This document shows, in pieces, positions 1 to 6,774 of a stretch of 7,064 nucleotides of DNA (position 1 is its first letter; each line of letters starts with the position of its first letter). Origin of the DNA: Puniceispirillum sp965657105 (GTDB lineage Bacteria; Pseudomonadota; Alphaproteobacteria; Puniceispirillales; Puniceispirillaceae); contig NZ_CBFHNB010000079.1 of assembly GCF_965657105.1 (NCBI RefSeq), positions 1 to 7,064 on the forward strand. The letters run 5' to 3'. Both the position numbers and the translations under genes were made by a program. The notes below the pieces were generated by a model. That model saw only the letters and a list, made by a program, of their open reading frames with translations, did not search any database and was not told the origin of the DNA.

Positions 1-152
1 GCAAATCCTATAGCGCCGCAGACACCGCCACAATTTTACGCAAGCCTGACATCATAGAAACCATTAGCCCAGATGCGATGATAAAAGACGCGCTTAGGCA
101 TCGTCGGCACCAATGGCAGCAACTTTATGCTGCCACCAAAACGATACGTTAA
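1..152 (+). CDS. xylB: C-terminal end of probable xylulokinase (partial, 5' end outside window)
   Basis: An open frame runs from the window edge (first full codon at 3) to a TAA at 150-152, giving 49 residues. The tail has the pattern of FGGY-family xylulokinase C-termini: a Pro-Asp stretch (KPDIIETISPD), a basic helix, and a WQQLYAATK ending that resembles the usual 'Y..LYPALK' end. Xylulokinase phosphorylates D-xylulose to xylulose 5-phosphate in the cytoplasm, the step after xylose isomerase. The assignment leans heavily on the next gene being xylA on the same strand 55 bases downstream, since xylB-xylA pairs are common. No kinase motif is inside the visible part, so another FGGY kinase is possible. 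Whether the rest of the gene is intact cannot be judged; the visible part has no internal stop. Confidence 0.65.
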   Translation, partial: KSYSAADTATILRKPDIIETISPDAMIKDALRHRRHQWQQLYAATKTIR

Positions 153-207
153 TCTGATTTAAGCCGTATAAAAAACAACCACGTTTACATCAAGGAACCT
201 GATCATT

Positions 208-1539
208 ATGCCCACTTCATTTTTTTGACTCGATCAGAAAATCACCTTTGAGGATGCCGATAGCTCAAATCCATTTGCCTTTAAACATTATGATGTAGAT
301 GAAATGGTGCTTGGTAAACATATGGAAGATCACCTGCGCTTTGCGATCTGTTATTGGCACAATTTTGTCTGGCCTGGTAACGACCCATTTGGTGGCGAAA
401 CTTTTTGAACGACCATGGTTTGCGTCACATTGGGATCCTGCCAAGGGCAATGCTATGGATGCCGAAAAACTGAAAGCCGATGTCGCATTTGATATCTTCA
501 GCCTGCTGAGCACACCCTTTTTCTGCTTTCATGATGTCAATGTGTGTCCCGAAGGCACAAGCTTTGCCGAGAACACCCGTAATTGCAGGAAATAACCGAC
601 TATTTTCAGGAGAAAATGGAAGCATCCAAAGTGAAATTACTTTGGGGCACAGCAAACCTATTTTCGCATCGTCGCTATATGAGTGGTGGCGCCAACCCTA
701 ATGCGGATGTGTTCATCTTTGCCGCAGCAACAGGCAAAACCTGTCTTGACTCCACCAAGCAATTGGGGGGCGCAAATTATGTGTTATGGGGTGACCGTAA
801 ATACTATGAAACCTGGCTCAATACAGAGGTTGATCACGAAATGGATCAAATGAGCAGATTTTTGAATATGGTTGGCGATTATAAGCATAATATAGGATTT
901 GATGGCACTATCCTGATCGAACCAAAACCACAAGAACCTAAAAAACATCAATATGATTTTGACGTTGCCACAGTATATGGATTTCTCAAGCGTTATGGAC
1001 TTGATGCTGAAATCAAGGTCAATATCGAACAAGGCCACGCTATTTTAGCAGGTCATAGTTTTGAACATGAATTGGCGCTTGCCAATGCACTTGGTATTTT
1101 TGGTTCGATCGATATGAATCATAACGATTACCAGTTAGGTTGGGATACTGATCAATTTCCAAATAATGTAGCTGAGGTCGCTCTTGCCTATTATCAGATT
1201 TTAAGACATGGGGGATTTGAAAATGGCGGCACAAATTTTGATGCCAAACTTCGCCGTCAATCAATTGATCGGCAGGACCTAATATTAGCACATATTGGCG
1301 GTATGGATGTCTGCGCGCGCGGCCTTAAAGCCGCCGCCGCGATGCTCGAAGATGGAAGCTTGCAACAAAATCTTGTTGATCGCTAAGTTGGATGGGAGTC
1401 TGATTGTGGCGGCAACATCATGGATGGGAAATATGGGCTGGATAGTCTAGCCGACAAGGTGCTGGCAGAAGATTTCAACCCTGACCCCGTATAAGGCAAA
1501 CAGGAATATCTGGAGAATATCGTCAACCGTTTTGTTTAG
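208..1539 (+). pseudogene. xylA: xylose isomerase, disrupted by frameshifts and stop codons
   Basis: Read across three frames, this stretch encodes a full-length xylose isomerase (about 444 codons, close to the 440 of E. coli XylA), the enzyme converting D-xylose to D-xylulose. The start is ATG 208, with AAGGA at 192-196. Lesions: TGA 226-228 after a 7-T run (simple nonsense, or a +1/-1 pair resolved by about 241); one extra T in the 402-406 run, giving TGA 406-408; one missing T near 583, giving TAA 593-595; TAA 1384-1386 where the family has Tyr (LVDRY.GW); and TAA 1492-1494. The original end is TAG 1537-1539. The longest open piece is 583-1386. Metal ligands survive there (IEPKPQEP, NIEQGH, GWDTDQFP, NFDAK). 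The normally FHDxD motif reads FHDVN (Asn at 539-541), and the usual GGREGYE reads GDRKYYE. These changes fit relaxed selection. Sequencing error could explain the T-run shifts but not readily the two late stops. Confidence 0.9.
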
Positions 1540-1567
1540 GATAGCTTAGTATAGCTTTGACTATGTT

Positions 1568-3979
1568 CTAGCTTCGGCGCATCCGAAGCCCATCTGGATC
1601 AAACAGAGCTTTGCGTGAAACGCTTGCGATGAAATGCGTGCCCGCAATATCGATGAAAACGTCGGTGCCATCAACTGCGCTTATGCTGTCAATATAGGCC
1701 AAAGCTACAGGACAGCCAATACGGTAGCCAAAACTTGCCGATGTCGTTTTGCCGATAATCTCGCCATCATGATAGACAGGCTCATTACCCAAAGGCACCG
1801 CATTCACATCAGCTAGACGCAAACTGACAATAGTCTGTTTTGTGGGCGTTTCCATCGCCTTTTGTATAGCTTCATAGCCAATAAATAAATGCTGCATATC
1901 AACGGTAAAACCAAGGCCAGCCATCATAGGTGACACATCTGTATCCAGCTCATGCCCATAGGCAAGAAACTGTTTTTCAATGCGCATTGATGATTGCGCC
2001 AAAGTGCCAGCAGGACGAGCACCAGCTTCGTTTAATGCGGTATAGAGCCTTTCAGCATCTTCACATGCACAGGTGAGCTCCCAGCCCGCCTCGCCAACAT
2101 AAGAAAGCCTTACGGCATCAACCATGATGCCCGCAATTTCATTACGTGCATGGGTAAAATAACCAAGCTCGTCAAGCCAATCAGCGCCCAGCGATCTCAT
2201 CATCACCGAAGCCTTTGGCCCCATTACGGCTATAGTCGCAAATTGAATGGTGTGATCATGTATCTCGACCTGCTCATTTGCATTGACATGTTCACGGAGC
2301 CAGGACAAATCACGCTTGATAGCTGATGAACCAACATATAGACGGTAACTCTCGTCATCAAAACGCAGACTTGTCAAATCACTCTCGATACCACCTTTTT
2401 CATTTACCATGGTCGTGTAGGTGGCGCGTCCAGCTGGTCTAGACATGTTATTGGCACAAAGGCGGTTCAGCATGGTTTCAGCATCCCGACCGGTAATGCT
2501 GATCTTGCCAAAACTTGATTGATCGAAAATGGCAACATCATTTGTCGCGTAGCTAACTTCGCGGCCAACGTGATCAAACCAATCAGGTTTCCCGAAACCA
2601 AGTTTTGGTTCATCTTGCTTTTGAAAATACATAGGGCGTTCAAACCCGAAAACCTGGCCAAAATGCGCTTTTTCTCTGACCCATGAAGCATGTAGGGGCA
2701 ATGTACGAAGCCCTCGTGCACTGTGCCATTGTCGCCCGGGATAGGTGATTTCGTAATGTTTACCCAGCACCTCTGGCGCACGGCTAGCCAATGCCTCTGC
2801 GCTATTAAAGCAATCGGGGAAACGTTTGGGATCAGCTTCATAAAGGTCAGTCTGCGTCGCCCCATCAATGATGCAATCTGCTAGTGCCATCCCGGCACCG
2901 CCACCAGTTGCAATACCAACCGAATTCATTCCACAACCAAGAAACAGTCCCTTTGTTTCGGCAGTTTCGCCCAGCATAAAGCTGCCATCCGGGGTAAAGC
3001 TTTCTGGCCCATTAAGCAGCATACGTACTTCGGCTGTTTCCAACGCAGGCAATCGATGCAAGGCATTCATCATCATTGGCTCAAAATGATCCCAGTCTTC
3101 AGGCAATAGCTGAAAAGCAAAATCGTCACCAAGGCGATCTGGATCAATGGCTTTTGCCATTGGTTCAAAACAGCCAACCAGCAACCCGCCCGAATCATCA
3201 CGGATATAAAGATGCCCATCATGATCTGACAAGGTTGGTAAATTGCCTTCGGCACCTGCAACGGGCTTAGTCAGCAGATAAAAATGTTCACATGGATAGA
3301 CCGGTATATCGACGCCGGCCAATGCGCCGGCATTTCGACTCCACAAACCCGTACATAACGCGATAGCATCACAACGGATCGTACCTTTGTCGGTTTCAAC
3401 CCCGACAATACGGCCACCTTTAGTCAGAATACCCGTTACGCCGGTATCTTCGAATATCTTTGCCCCACGCATTTTGGCACCTTTGACAAGGCCAGCGCAT
3501 AAATCTGACGGACTGACCCGTCCATCATCCGGCGACCATACGGCGCCAAGCACATCCTCACCATTCATTAATGGCCATCGTTCCATTGCCTCATCTTTTG
3601 AGACTGAATAGGCTTCAACGCCAAATAGATTGGCCAAAGCTTCCTGACGTTTTATATGCACCATCCGGTCTTCATTCGTAGCAATGGAAAGCGATCCTTT
3701 ATTGATCCAGCCAACATTCTGTCCAGTTTCTTCTTCTAACGTTTCATACAGACTTATCGAATAGCGAATAAGATCAGTCAGATTTCGGGTTGAGCGCAAT
3801 GCGCGCACCTGGGCAGCTGAGTGCCAAGTGGTTCCGGAAGTCAGCTTGTTACGCTCAAGAAGAATGGCATCACTGATACCGCGTTTAGCTAGGTGATAAA
3901 GCGTTGAACAGCCCATTATGCCGCCACCAATAACGACAACGGATGCGTTTTCTGGCAGAGGATTACTATTATTTGTCAT
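1568..3979 (-). CDS. dimethylglycine/sarcosine dehydrogenase-like FAD oxidoreductase with GcvT folate module
   Basis: This 803-residue protein has the full architecture and usual length (about 800) of the dimethylglycine/sarcosine dehydrogenase family. Residues about 14-370 form a DAO-type FAD domain with the dinucleotide motif GGGIMG (18-23) and a TTWHSAAQ segment whose His53 matches the His that carries covalent FAD in dimethylglycine dehydrogenase. A second FAD-binding stretch is GIATGGGAGMALAD (355-368). Residues about 373-428 look like the FAO_M linker. About 431-690 is a GcvT domain (NEKGGIESDL at 526-535, YVGEAGWEL, GHELDTDVSPMMAGLG) and about 712-795 the GcvT C-terminal barrel. Family members oxidize N-methyl groups and transfer the one-carbon unit to tetrahydrofolate, giving methylene-THF; the exact amine here is unknown. 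The ATG lies 3 bases after the stop of the aldolase-fold gene with only a weak purine stretch upstream, so translation is probably coupled. The gene is intact and ends convergently against the xylA relic. Confidence 0.88.
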   Translation of the reverse strand: MTNNSNPLPENASVVVIGGGIMGCSTLYHLAKRGISDAILLERNKLTSGTTWHSAAQVRALRSTRNLTDLIRYSISLYETLEEETGQNVGWINKGSLSIATNEDRMVHIKRQEALANLFGVEAYSVSKDEAMERWPLMNGEDVLGAVWSPDDGRVSPSDLCAGLVKGAKMRGAKIFEDTGVTGILTKGGRIVGVETDKGTIRCDAIALCTGLWSRNAGALAGVDIPVYPCEHFYLLTKPVAGAEGNLPTLSDHDGHLYIRDDSGGLLVGCFEPMAKAIDPDRLGDDFAFQLLPEDWDHFEPMMMNALHRLPALETAEVRMLLNGPESFTPDGSFMLGETAETKGLFLGCGMNSVGIATGGGAGMALADCIIDGATQTDLYEADPKRFPDCFNSAEALASRAPEVLGKHYEITYPGRQWHSARGLRTLPLHASWVREKAHFGQVFGFERPMYFQKQDEPKLGFGKPDWFDHVGREVSYATNDVAIFDQSSFGKISITGRDAETMLNRLCANNMSRPAGRATYTTMVNEKGGIESDLTSLRFDDESYRLYVGSSAIKRDLSWLREHVNANEQVEIHDHTIQFATIAVMGPKASVMMRSLGADWLDELGYFTHARNEIAGIMVDAVRLSYVGEAGWELTCACEDAERLYTALNEAGARPAGTLAQSSMRIEKQFLAYGHELDTDVSPMMAGLGFTVDMQHLFIGYEAIQKAMETPTKQTIVSLRLADVNAVPLGNEPVYHDGEIIGKTTSASFGYRIGCPVALAYIDSISAVDGTDVFIDIAGTHFIASVSRKALFDPDGLRMRRS
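1571..1589 (-). terminator. candidate hairpin at the convergent 3' ends
   Basis: GCTTCGG at 1571-1577 pairs perfectly with CCGAAGC at 1583-1589 across a five-base loop. It lies in the final codons of the flavoprotein gene, immediately before its stop, and 31 bases beyond the xylA relic's original stop. No run of T follows on either strand, so it is not a textbook intrinsic terminator. It may still limit read-through or protect 3' ends, or simply reflect the coding of Leu-Arg-Met-Arg-Arg-Ser. Confidence 0.3.
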
Positions 3980-3982
3980 GTG

Positions 3983-4774
3983 TTAGCTTTTCCATCTTGG
4001 GTCAATACGATCAAGCATCCGCCAGAAAGCTGGCCATTCAGGATGACGCACTTTGGCACCACCTTGCGCACTCCCGCCTTCGAATTGTTCGCGTGTATGA
4101 CGCATCACATCGTCAGGGATATAGCTGATCTCAGCACCTGATGCCATCGCCCGTAACTGGACATCCGAATTGCGGATAAAGACCTGATGTCTGACAAATG
4201 CCCATATTGCCGTTGGACCAGCCGTTAAAAGACCATGATTTTTCAACAGTAATGTATGATTATCTTGGCCCAAAGCTGCTTTTAAGCGCCCCTGCTCATC
4301 AGCGTTCAGAACAATGCCTTCAAAATCATGATAGCCTACACGCTCAAAAAGCTGACACCCTTCTTGAACCAATGGTATGGCTTTGGCATTGATCGCTGAC
4401 ATGGCCTGGCTAATCGGTTCATGCGTATGCATTACACAATGCAGATCATCAGGACGGGCACGATGAATAGCCGAATGAATCAGATAACCTGCCAAATTGA
4501 TCGGCGCATCATTATTATCAAGCTTGTTTCCATCCAAATCTATGCGCACCAGATTTGAGGCGGTAATTTCGTCATAGGTCAAGCCAAAGGGATTTATAAG
4601 AAAGGTTTCAGTATCCGGAATCCTGAGGGTGATATGATTATAAACGACGCTGGTCCAGCCATAATAATGCGTTAGACGATAACAGGCAGCCAGATCAACC
4701 CGTGCATGCCATTCGGCTTCACTCATACCGGTTGGGGCTTTTGGATAGGTTACATCAAGTGCCACTGACTGCAT
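3983..4774 (-). CDS. class II aldolase/adducin family protein
   Basis: A 263-residue protein of the class II aldolase/adducin fold. I place the start at ATG 4774 because GGAG (4781-4784) lies 6 bases upstream; a TTG four codons earlier overlaps that site and is unlikely. Numbered from this ATG, zinc ligands are visible as HTH (His116 and His118) and the His180 of KNHGLL. The stretch NPFGLTYDEITASNL followed by NLAGYLIHSAIHRARPD resembles animal adducin head domains and their bacterial relatives more than sugar-phosphate aldolases. By hand alignment on the following His and Pro, the catalytic Glu73 of fuculose-1-phosphate aldolase falls on Gly96, so classical retro-aldol chemistry is doubtful; decarboxylase, epimerase or another metal-dependent role is possible. 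It sits 55 bases after the ketopantoate-reductase-like gene and 3 bases before the flavoprotein gene, so it very likely shares their transcript and pathway. The family call is firm; the reaction is unknown. Confidence 0.87.
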   Translation of the reverse strand: MQSVALDVTYPKAPTGMSEAEWHARVDLAACYRLTHYYGWTSVVYNHITLRIPDTETFLINPFGLTYDEITASNLVRIDLDGNKLDNNDAPINLAGYLIHSAIHRARPDDLHCVMHTHEPISQAMSAINAKAIPLVQEGCQLFERVGYHDFEGIVLNADEQGRLKAALGQDNHTLLLKNHGLLTAGPTAIWAFVRHQVFIRNSDVQLRAMASGAEISYIPDDVMRHTREQFEGGSAQGGAKVRHPEWPAFWRMLDRIDPRWKS

Positions 4775-4780
4775 TTTCAA

Positions 4781-4784
4781 CTCC
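4781..4784 (-). promoter_or_regulatory. Shine-Dalgarno site deciding the start of the aldolase-fold gene
   Basis: On the minus strand GGAG is followed by a six-base spacer (TTGAAA) and ATG at 4774-4772. This is the clearest ribosome binding site in the window. It selects the ATG over the in-frame TTG at 4786, which would place the start codon directly before the site. Confidence 0.7.
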
Positions 4785-4829
4785 AAAACAACATATCTTA
4801 AAGACCACTATGACGCGCATTCTGGCACT

Positions 4830-5759
4830 TTATCTAGTGTTTTTTTCATATTGCGCTTCAACACCTTTAATCAGAGCAAATAACGCCTCATTCAAAGGTG
4901 TTGCTATATTATGTTTTTTACCAAGAGCTATGACAGCGCCATTGAGCGCGTCAATTTCGGTTTTGCGCATTGCCATCACATCATGCACCATTGATGGCTT
5001 ATGCGTGCGATGTTCACGCCCTGCCATCTCGATAATTGCCAGAACATTCTGTGGATCAATCATAATGCCATCAGCATGGGCGACCGCACAGCTTTCCATA
5101 ACCACCGCCCGCGCCAGATTAGAAAGATATACAGAATCGGCAATTGTACCGGGTGTGCCATTGACCAATGCACAGATTGCATTGATGGCGGTGTTAAACG
5201 CAACCTTGCCCCAGATGACAGTATCAATGTCATCATTAACCACGGTTGGCATATCTGCGCTAGTTAACATCGTAGCTAGTTGCGCGGCGATCTTGGCGCT
5301 ATCTGACCGTGCGGCGTTAATCTGTGTCAGATGTTGTCCATGCGATACGACATGCCCAGGGCCAAGTAAATCCGCAGGGGCTGTTGTTGTTCCATATATT
5401 ACCCGTTCATATCCAACAAAATCCGCCAATAGATCATCGTTACCAAGCCCATTCTGCACACTGACCAAACATGTTGCATCGTCAATCATATGCGACACAG
5501 CCCTAATAGCTTCGGCTGTTGCGCCTGTTTTGGTAAAAACAAATATTATGTCAAATGGCACATATGTGTCGGTTGGGGCGATTGTTGGTACCTTGATCAT
5601 GCTCTCACCACTATCGCGCACCAACCTCAATCCAGAACGGCATACAGCATTGCGATGCGCTTCATTGCGGATTACCAAAGTCACATTATGACCAGCATCC
5701 GCTAACGCACCGCCAAAAAGCGACCCTAACGCCCCTACCCCAATAAATCCTAACTTCAT
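4830..5759 (-). CDS. 2-dehydropantoate 2-reductase (ketopantoate reductase) family protein
   Basis: A 309-residue cytoplasmic dehydrogenase of the ketopantoate reductase family, of typical length (E. coli PanE has 303). The N-terminal Rossmann motif GVGALG (7-12) fixes the start at this ATG although no clear Shine-Dalgarno site precedes it. Every residue I know to be functional in E. coli PanE has a counterpart: Lys77 (FTKT), Asn103 (VQNGLGN), Lys185, Asn189 and Asn193 (WGKVAFNTAIN, same +4/+8 spacing as K176/N180/N184), then Ser256 and Glu268 (SMVHDVMAMRKTEID, same 12-residue spacing as S244/E256). It should therefore be an active NADPH-type reductase of a 2-keto acid. PanE itself makes pantoate for coenzyme A. 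Here there is no panB or panC, and the gene lies between a transporter and an adducin-like gene, so an operon-specific 2-keto acid substrate is equally plausible; I withhold the panE symbol. It begins 32 bases after the transporter stop. Confidence 0.88.
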   Translation of the reverse strand: MKLGFIGVGALGSLFGGALADAGHNVTLVIRNEAHRNAVCRSGLRLVRDSGESMIKVPTIAPTDTYVPFDIIFVFTKTGATAEAIRAVSHMIDDATCLVSVQNGLGNDDLLADFVGYERVIYGTTTAPADLLGPGHVVSHGQHLTQINAARSDSAKIAAQLATMLTSADMPTVVNDDIDTVIWGKVAFNTAINAICALVNGTPGTIADSVYLSNLARAVVMESCAVAHADGIMIDPQNVLAIIEMAGREHRTHKPSMVHDVMAMRKTEIDALNGAVIALGKKHNIATPLNEALFALIKGVEAQYEKNTR

Positions 5760-5791
5760 GACAGATACATTTTTATTTTCATTCGTCGCTA

Positions 5792-6730
5792 CTAACTATC
5801 TTCTTTTGCCATTTGACGCGCAACGACGCGTTCGCGATGAAACAAATAAACACCACTCGCAATAATGATAAATGTACCCACGAACGTCGTATCGGCAGGC
5901 GTATCATTAAAAAATAGATAGCCAAATAAGGCGGCCGTGACGATTTCAACATATTGGAACGGTGCCAGCACGCTAGCAGGGGCATTCTGTGTTGAAAAAA
6001 CAATGAACATATGGCCAATGGTCGAGGCTATGCCCATGCCCACAATCCACTTAATATGACGACTATCTGTAGACAAAAAGCCTGTCCCCGGAATATCAGC
6101 AAACTGCCCTAAAATCATAACTATGCCCAACGCAATAACGGCAACCAAACCAACGACAAACTGCATTTGAAACGGATGCGCAACCGATGAAATGCGGCTT
6201 GTAAATATCATGTAAAATGCCATTGATACGGCTGACACAAGTGGTAGCAAAGCTGGCCACCCAAAAATCACGAAGCTTGGCTGCAAAACCATCATGGCTC
6301 CGATCAAACCAAATATAATTGCAAAAATACGCCGCATACGGATCGTTTCGCCCAGTATCAGAACCGATAAACCTGTCAAAATAAGAGGCTGGACAAAAAA
6401 GATCGCAATCGCTTCGGCCAATGGAAGATGCTGAATGGCCCAGAAAAAACAGAATGTAGCGATCACAAGCGTAATGCCGCGCATACATTGTATGGCCAAA
6501 GTGCCAGGCGGAATCGTCCACAGTCGATTATAGATTACCAAAGGCAGTAAAAGACATATCTGCATAAAGAACCGAAAAAATGTGACTTGTAACGGATCAA
6601 AGCTCCGCCCTAGCGTTTTGGCACAGACATCAATAGCCGGAATAATCAACATGGCAAGGCAAATCTGAAGGATGCCTTTTGACATAGACGAATTGGCGGA
6701 CACGCCGAGCAAAACAGAACGGTCAGACAT
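5792..6730 (-). CDS. EamA/DMT-superfamily inner-membrane transporter
   Basis: A 312-residue membrane protein with about ten hydrophobic segments (roughly 19-36, 47-66, 80-100, 104-124, 135-152, 157-177, 188-208, 226-246, 252-274 and 282-298) in the two-repeat layout of the drug/metabolite transporter superfamily. The EamA signature occurs once per half: LPLAEAIAIFFVQP...LGE (102-128) and APASVLAPFQYVE...FFNDTP (250-278). The last part is short, basic and presumably cytoplasmic. Family members move amino acids, nucleosides, S-adenosylmethionine and other small metabolites in or out; direction and substrate cannot be read from sequence. The start used is ATG 6730, but neither it nor an in-frame ATG at 6685 (residue 16, just before the first helix) has a good ribosome binding site, so the first 15 residues are uncertain. 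The gene follows the YtoQ-family gene by 44 bases and precedes the reductase by 32, suggesting co-expression and transport of that pathway's substrate or product. Confidence 0.88.
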   Translation of the reverse strand: MSDRSVLLGVSANSSMSKGILQICLAMLIIPAIDVCAKTLGRSFDPLQVTFFRFFMQICLLLPLVIYNRLWTIPPGTLAIQCMRGITLVIATFCFFWAIQHLPLAEAIAIFFVQPLILTGLSVLILGETIRMRRIFAIIFGLIGAMMVLQPSFVIFGWPALLPLVSAVSMAFYMIFTSRISSVAHPFQMQFVVGLVAVIALGIVMILGQFADIPGTGFLSTDSRHIKWIVGMGIASTIGHMFIVFSTQNAPASVLAPFQYVEIVTAALFGYLFFNDTPADTTFVGTFIIIASGVYLFHRERVVARQMAKEDS

Positions 6731-6774
6731 AGGCCGGTATCATTCTATAATCATATTGTGGTGACATCTGATCT

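Noticed and set aside
299..595. Stand-alone 98-residue protein on the plus strand
   Set aside because: From about 407 onward it is the middle segment of the frameshifted xylA (FERPWFASHWDP to AENTRN); the residues before that are read out of frame.
208..595. Programmed frameshifting or stop readthrough to express xylA
   Set aside because: Several unrelated lesions, including two TAA stops and no slippery-site arrangement with a downstream structure that I can see, make recoding far less likely than decay or sequencing error.
2467..2868. 133-codon minus-strand frame and other frames inside 1568-3979
   Set aside because: These overlap the flavoprotein gene in another frame and show no family features.
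3314..3331. GCCGGC repeated six bases apart, a possible hairpin or protein site
   Set aside because: It encodes the Ala-Gly-Ala-Leu-Ala-Gly stretch of the flavoprotein, and the repeated Ala-Gly codons explain it. GCCGGC is itself palindromic.
4702..5691. Long plus-strand open frame of 329 codons
   Set aside because: It lies opposite the ketopantoate-reductase-like gene, whose motifs and length are convincing. The plus-strand product is Ser/Thr/Ala/Cys-rich with no recognisable domain, typical of an antisense shadow.
6096..6521. 141-codon minus-strand frame inside the transporter gene
   Set aside because: An alternative frame of the EamA gene; it is rich in Cys, His and Phe with no domain pattern.
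6750..6755. TATGAT on the minus strand as a -10 box before the transporter gene
   Set aside because: The hexamer is good, but no convincing -35 box lies 16-18 bases upstream and the gene is close behind its neighbour. AT-rich chance matches of this kind are common.
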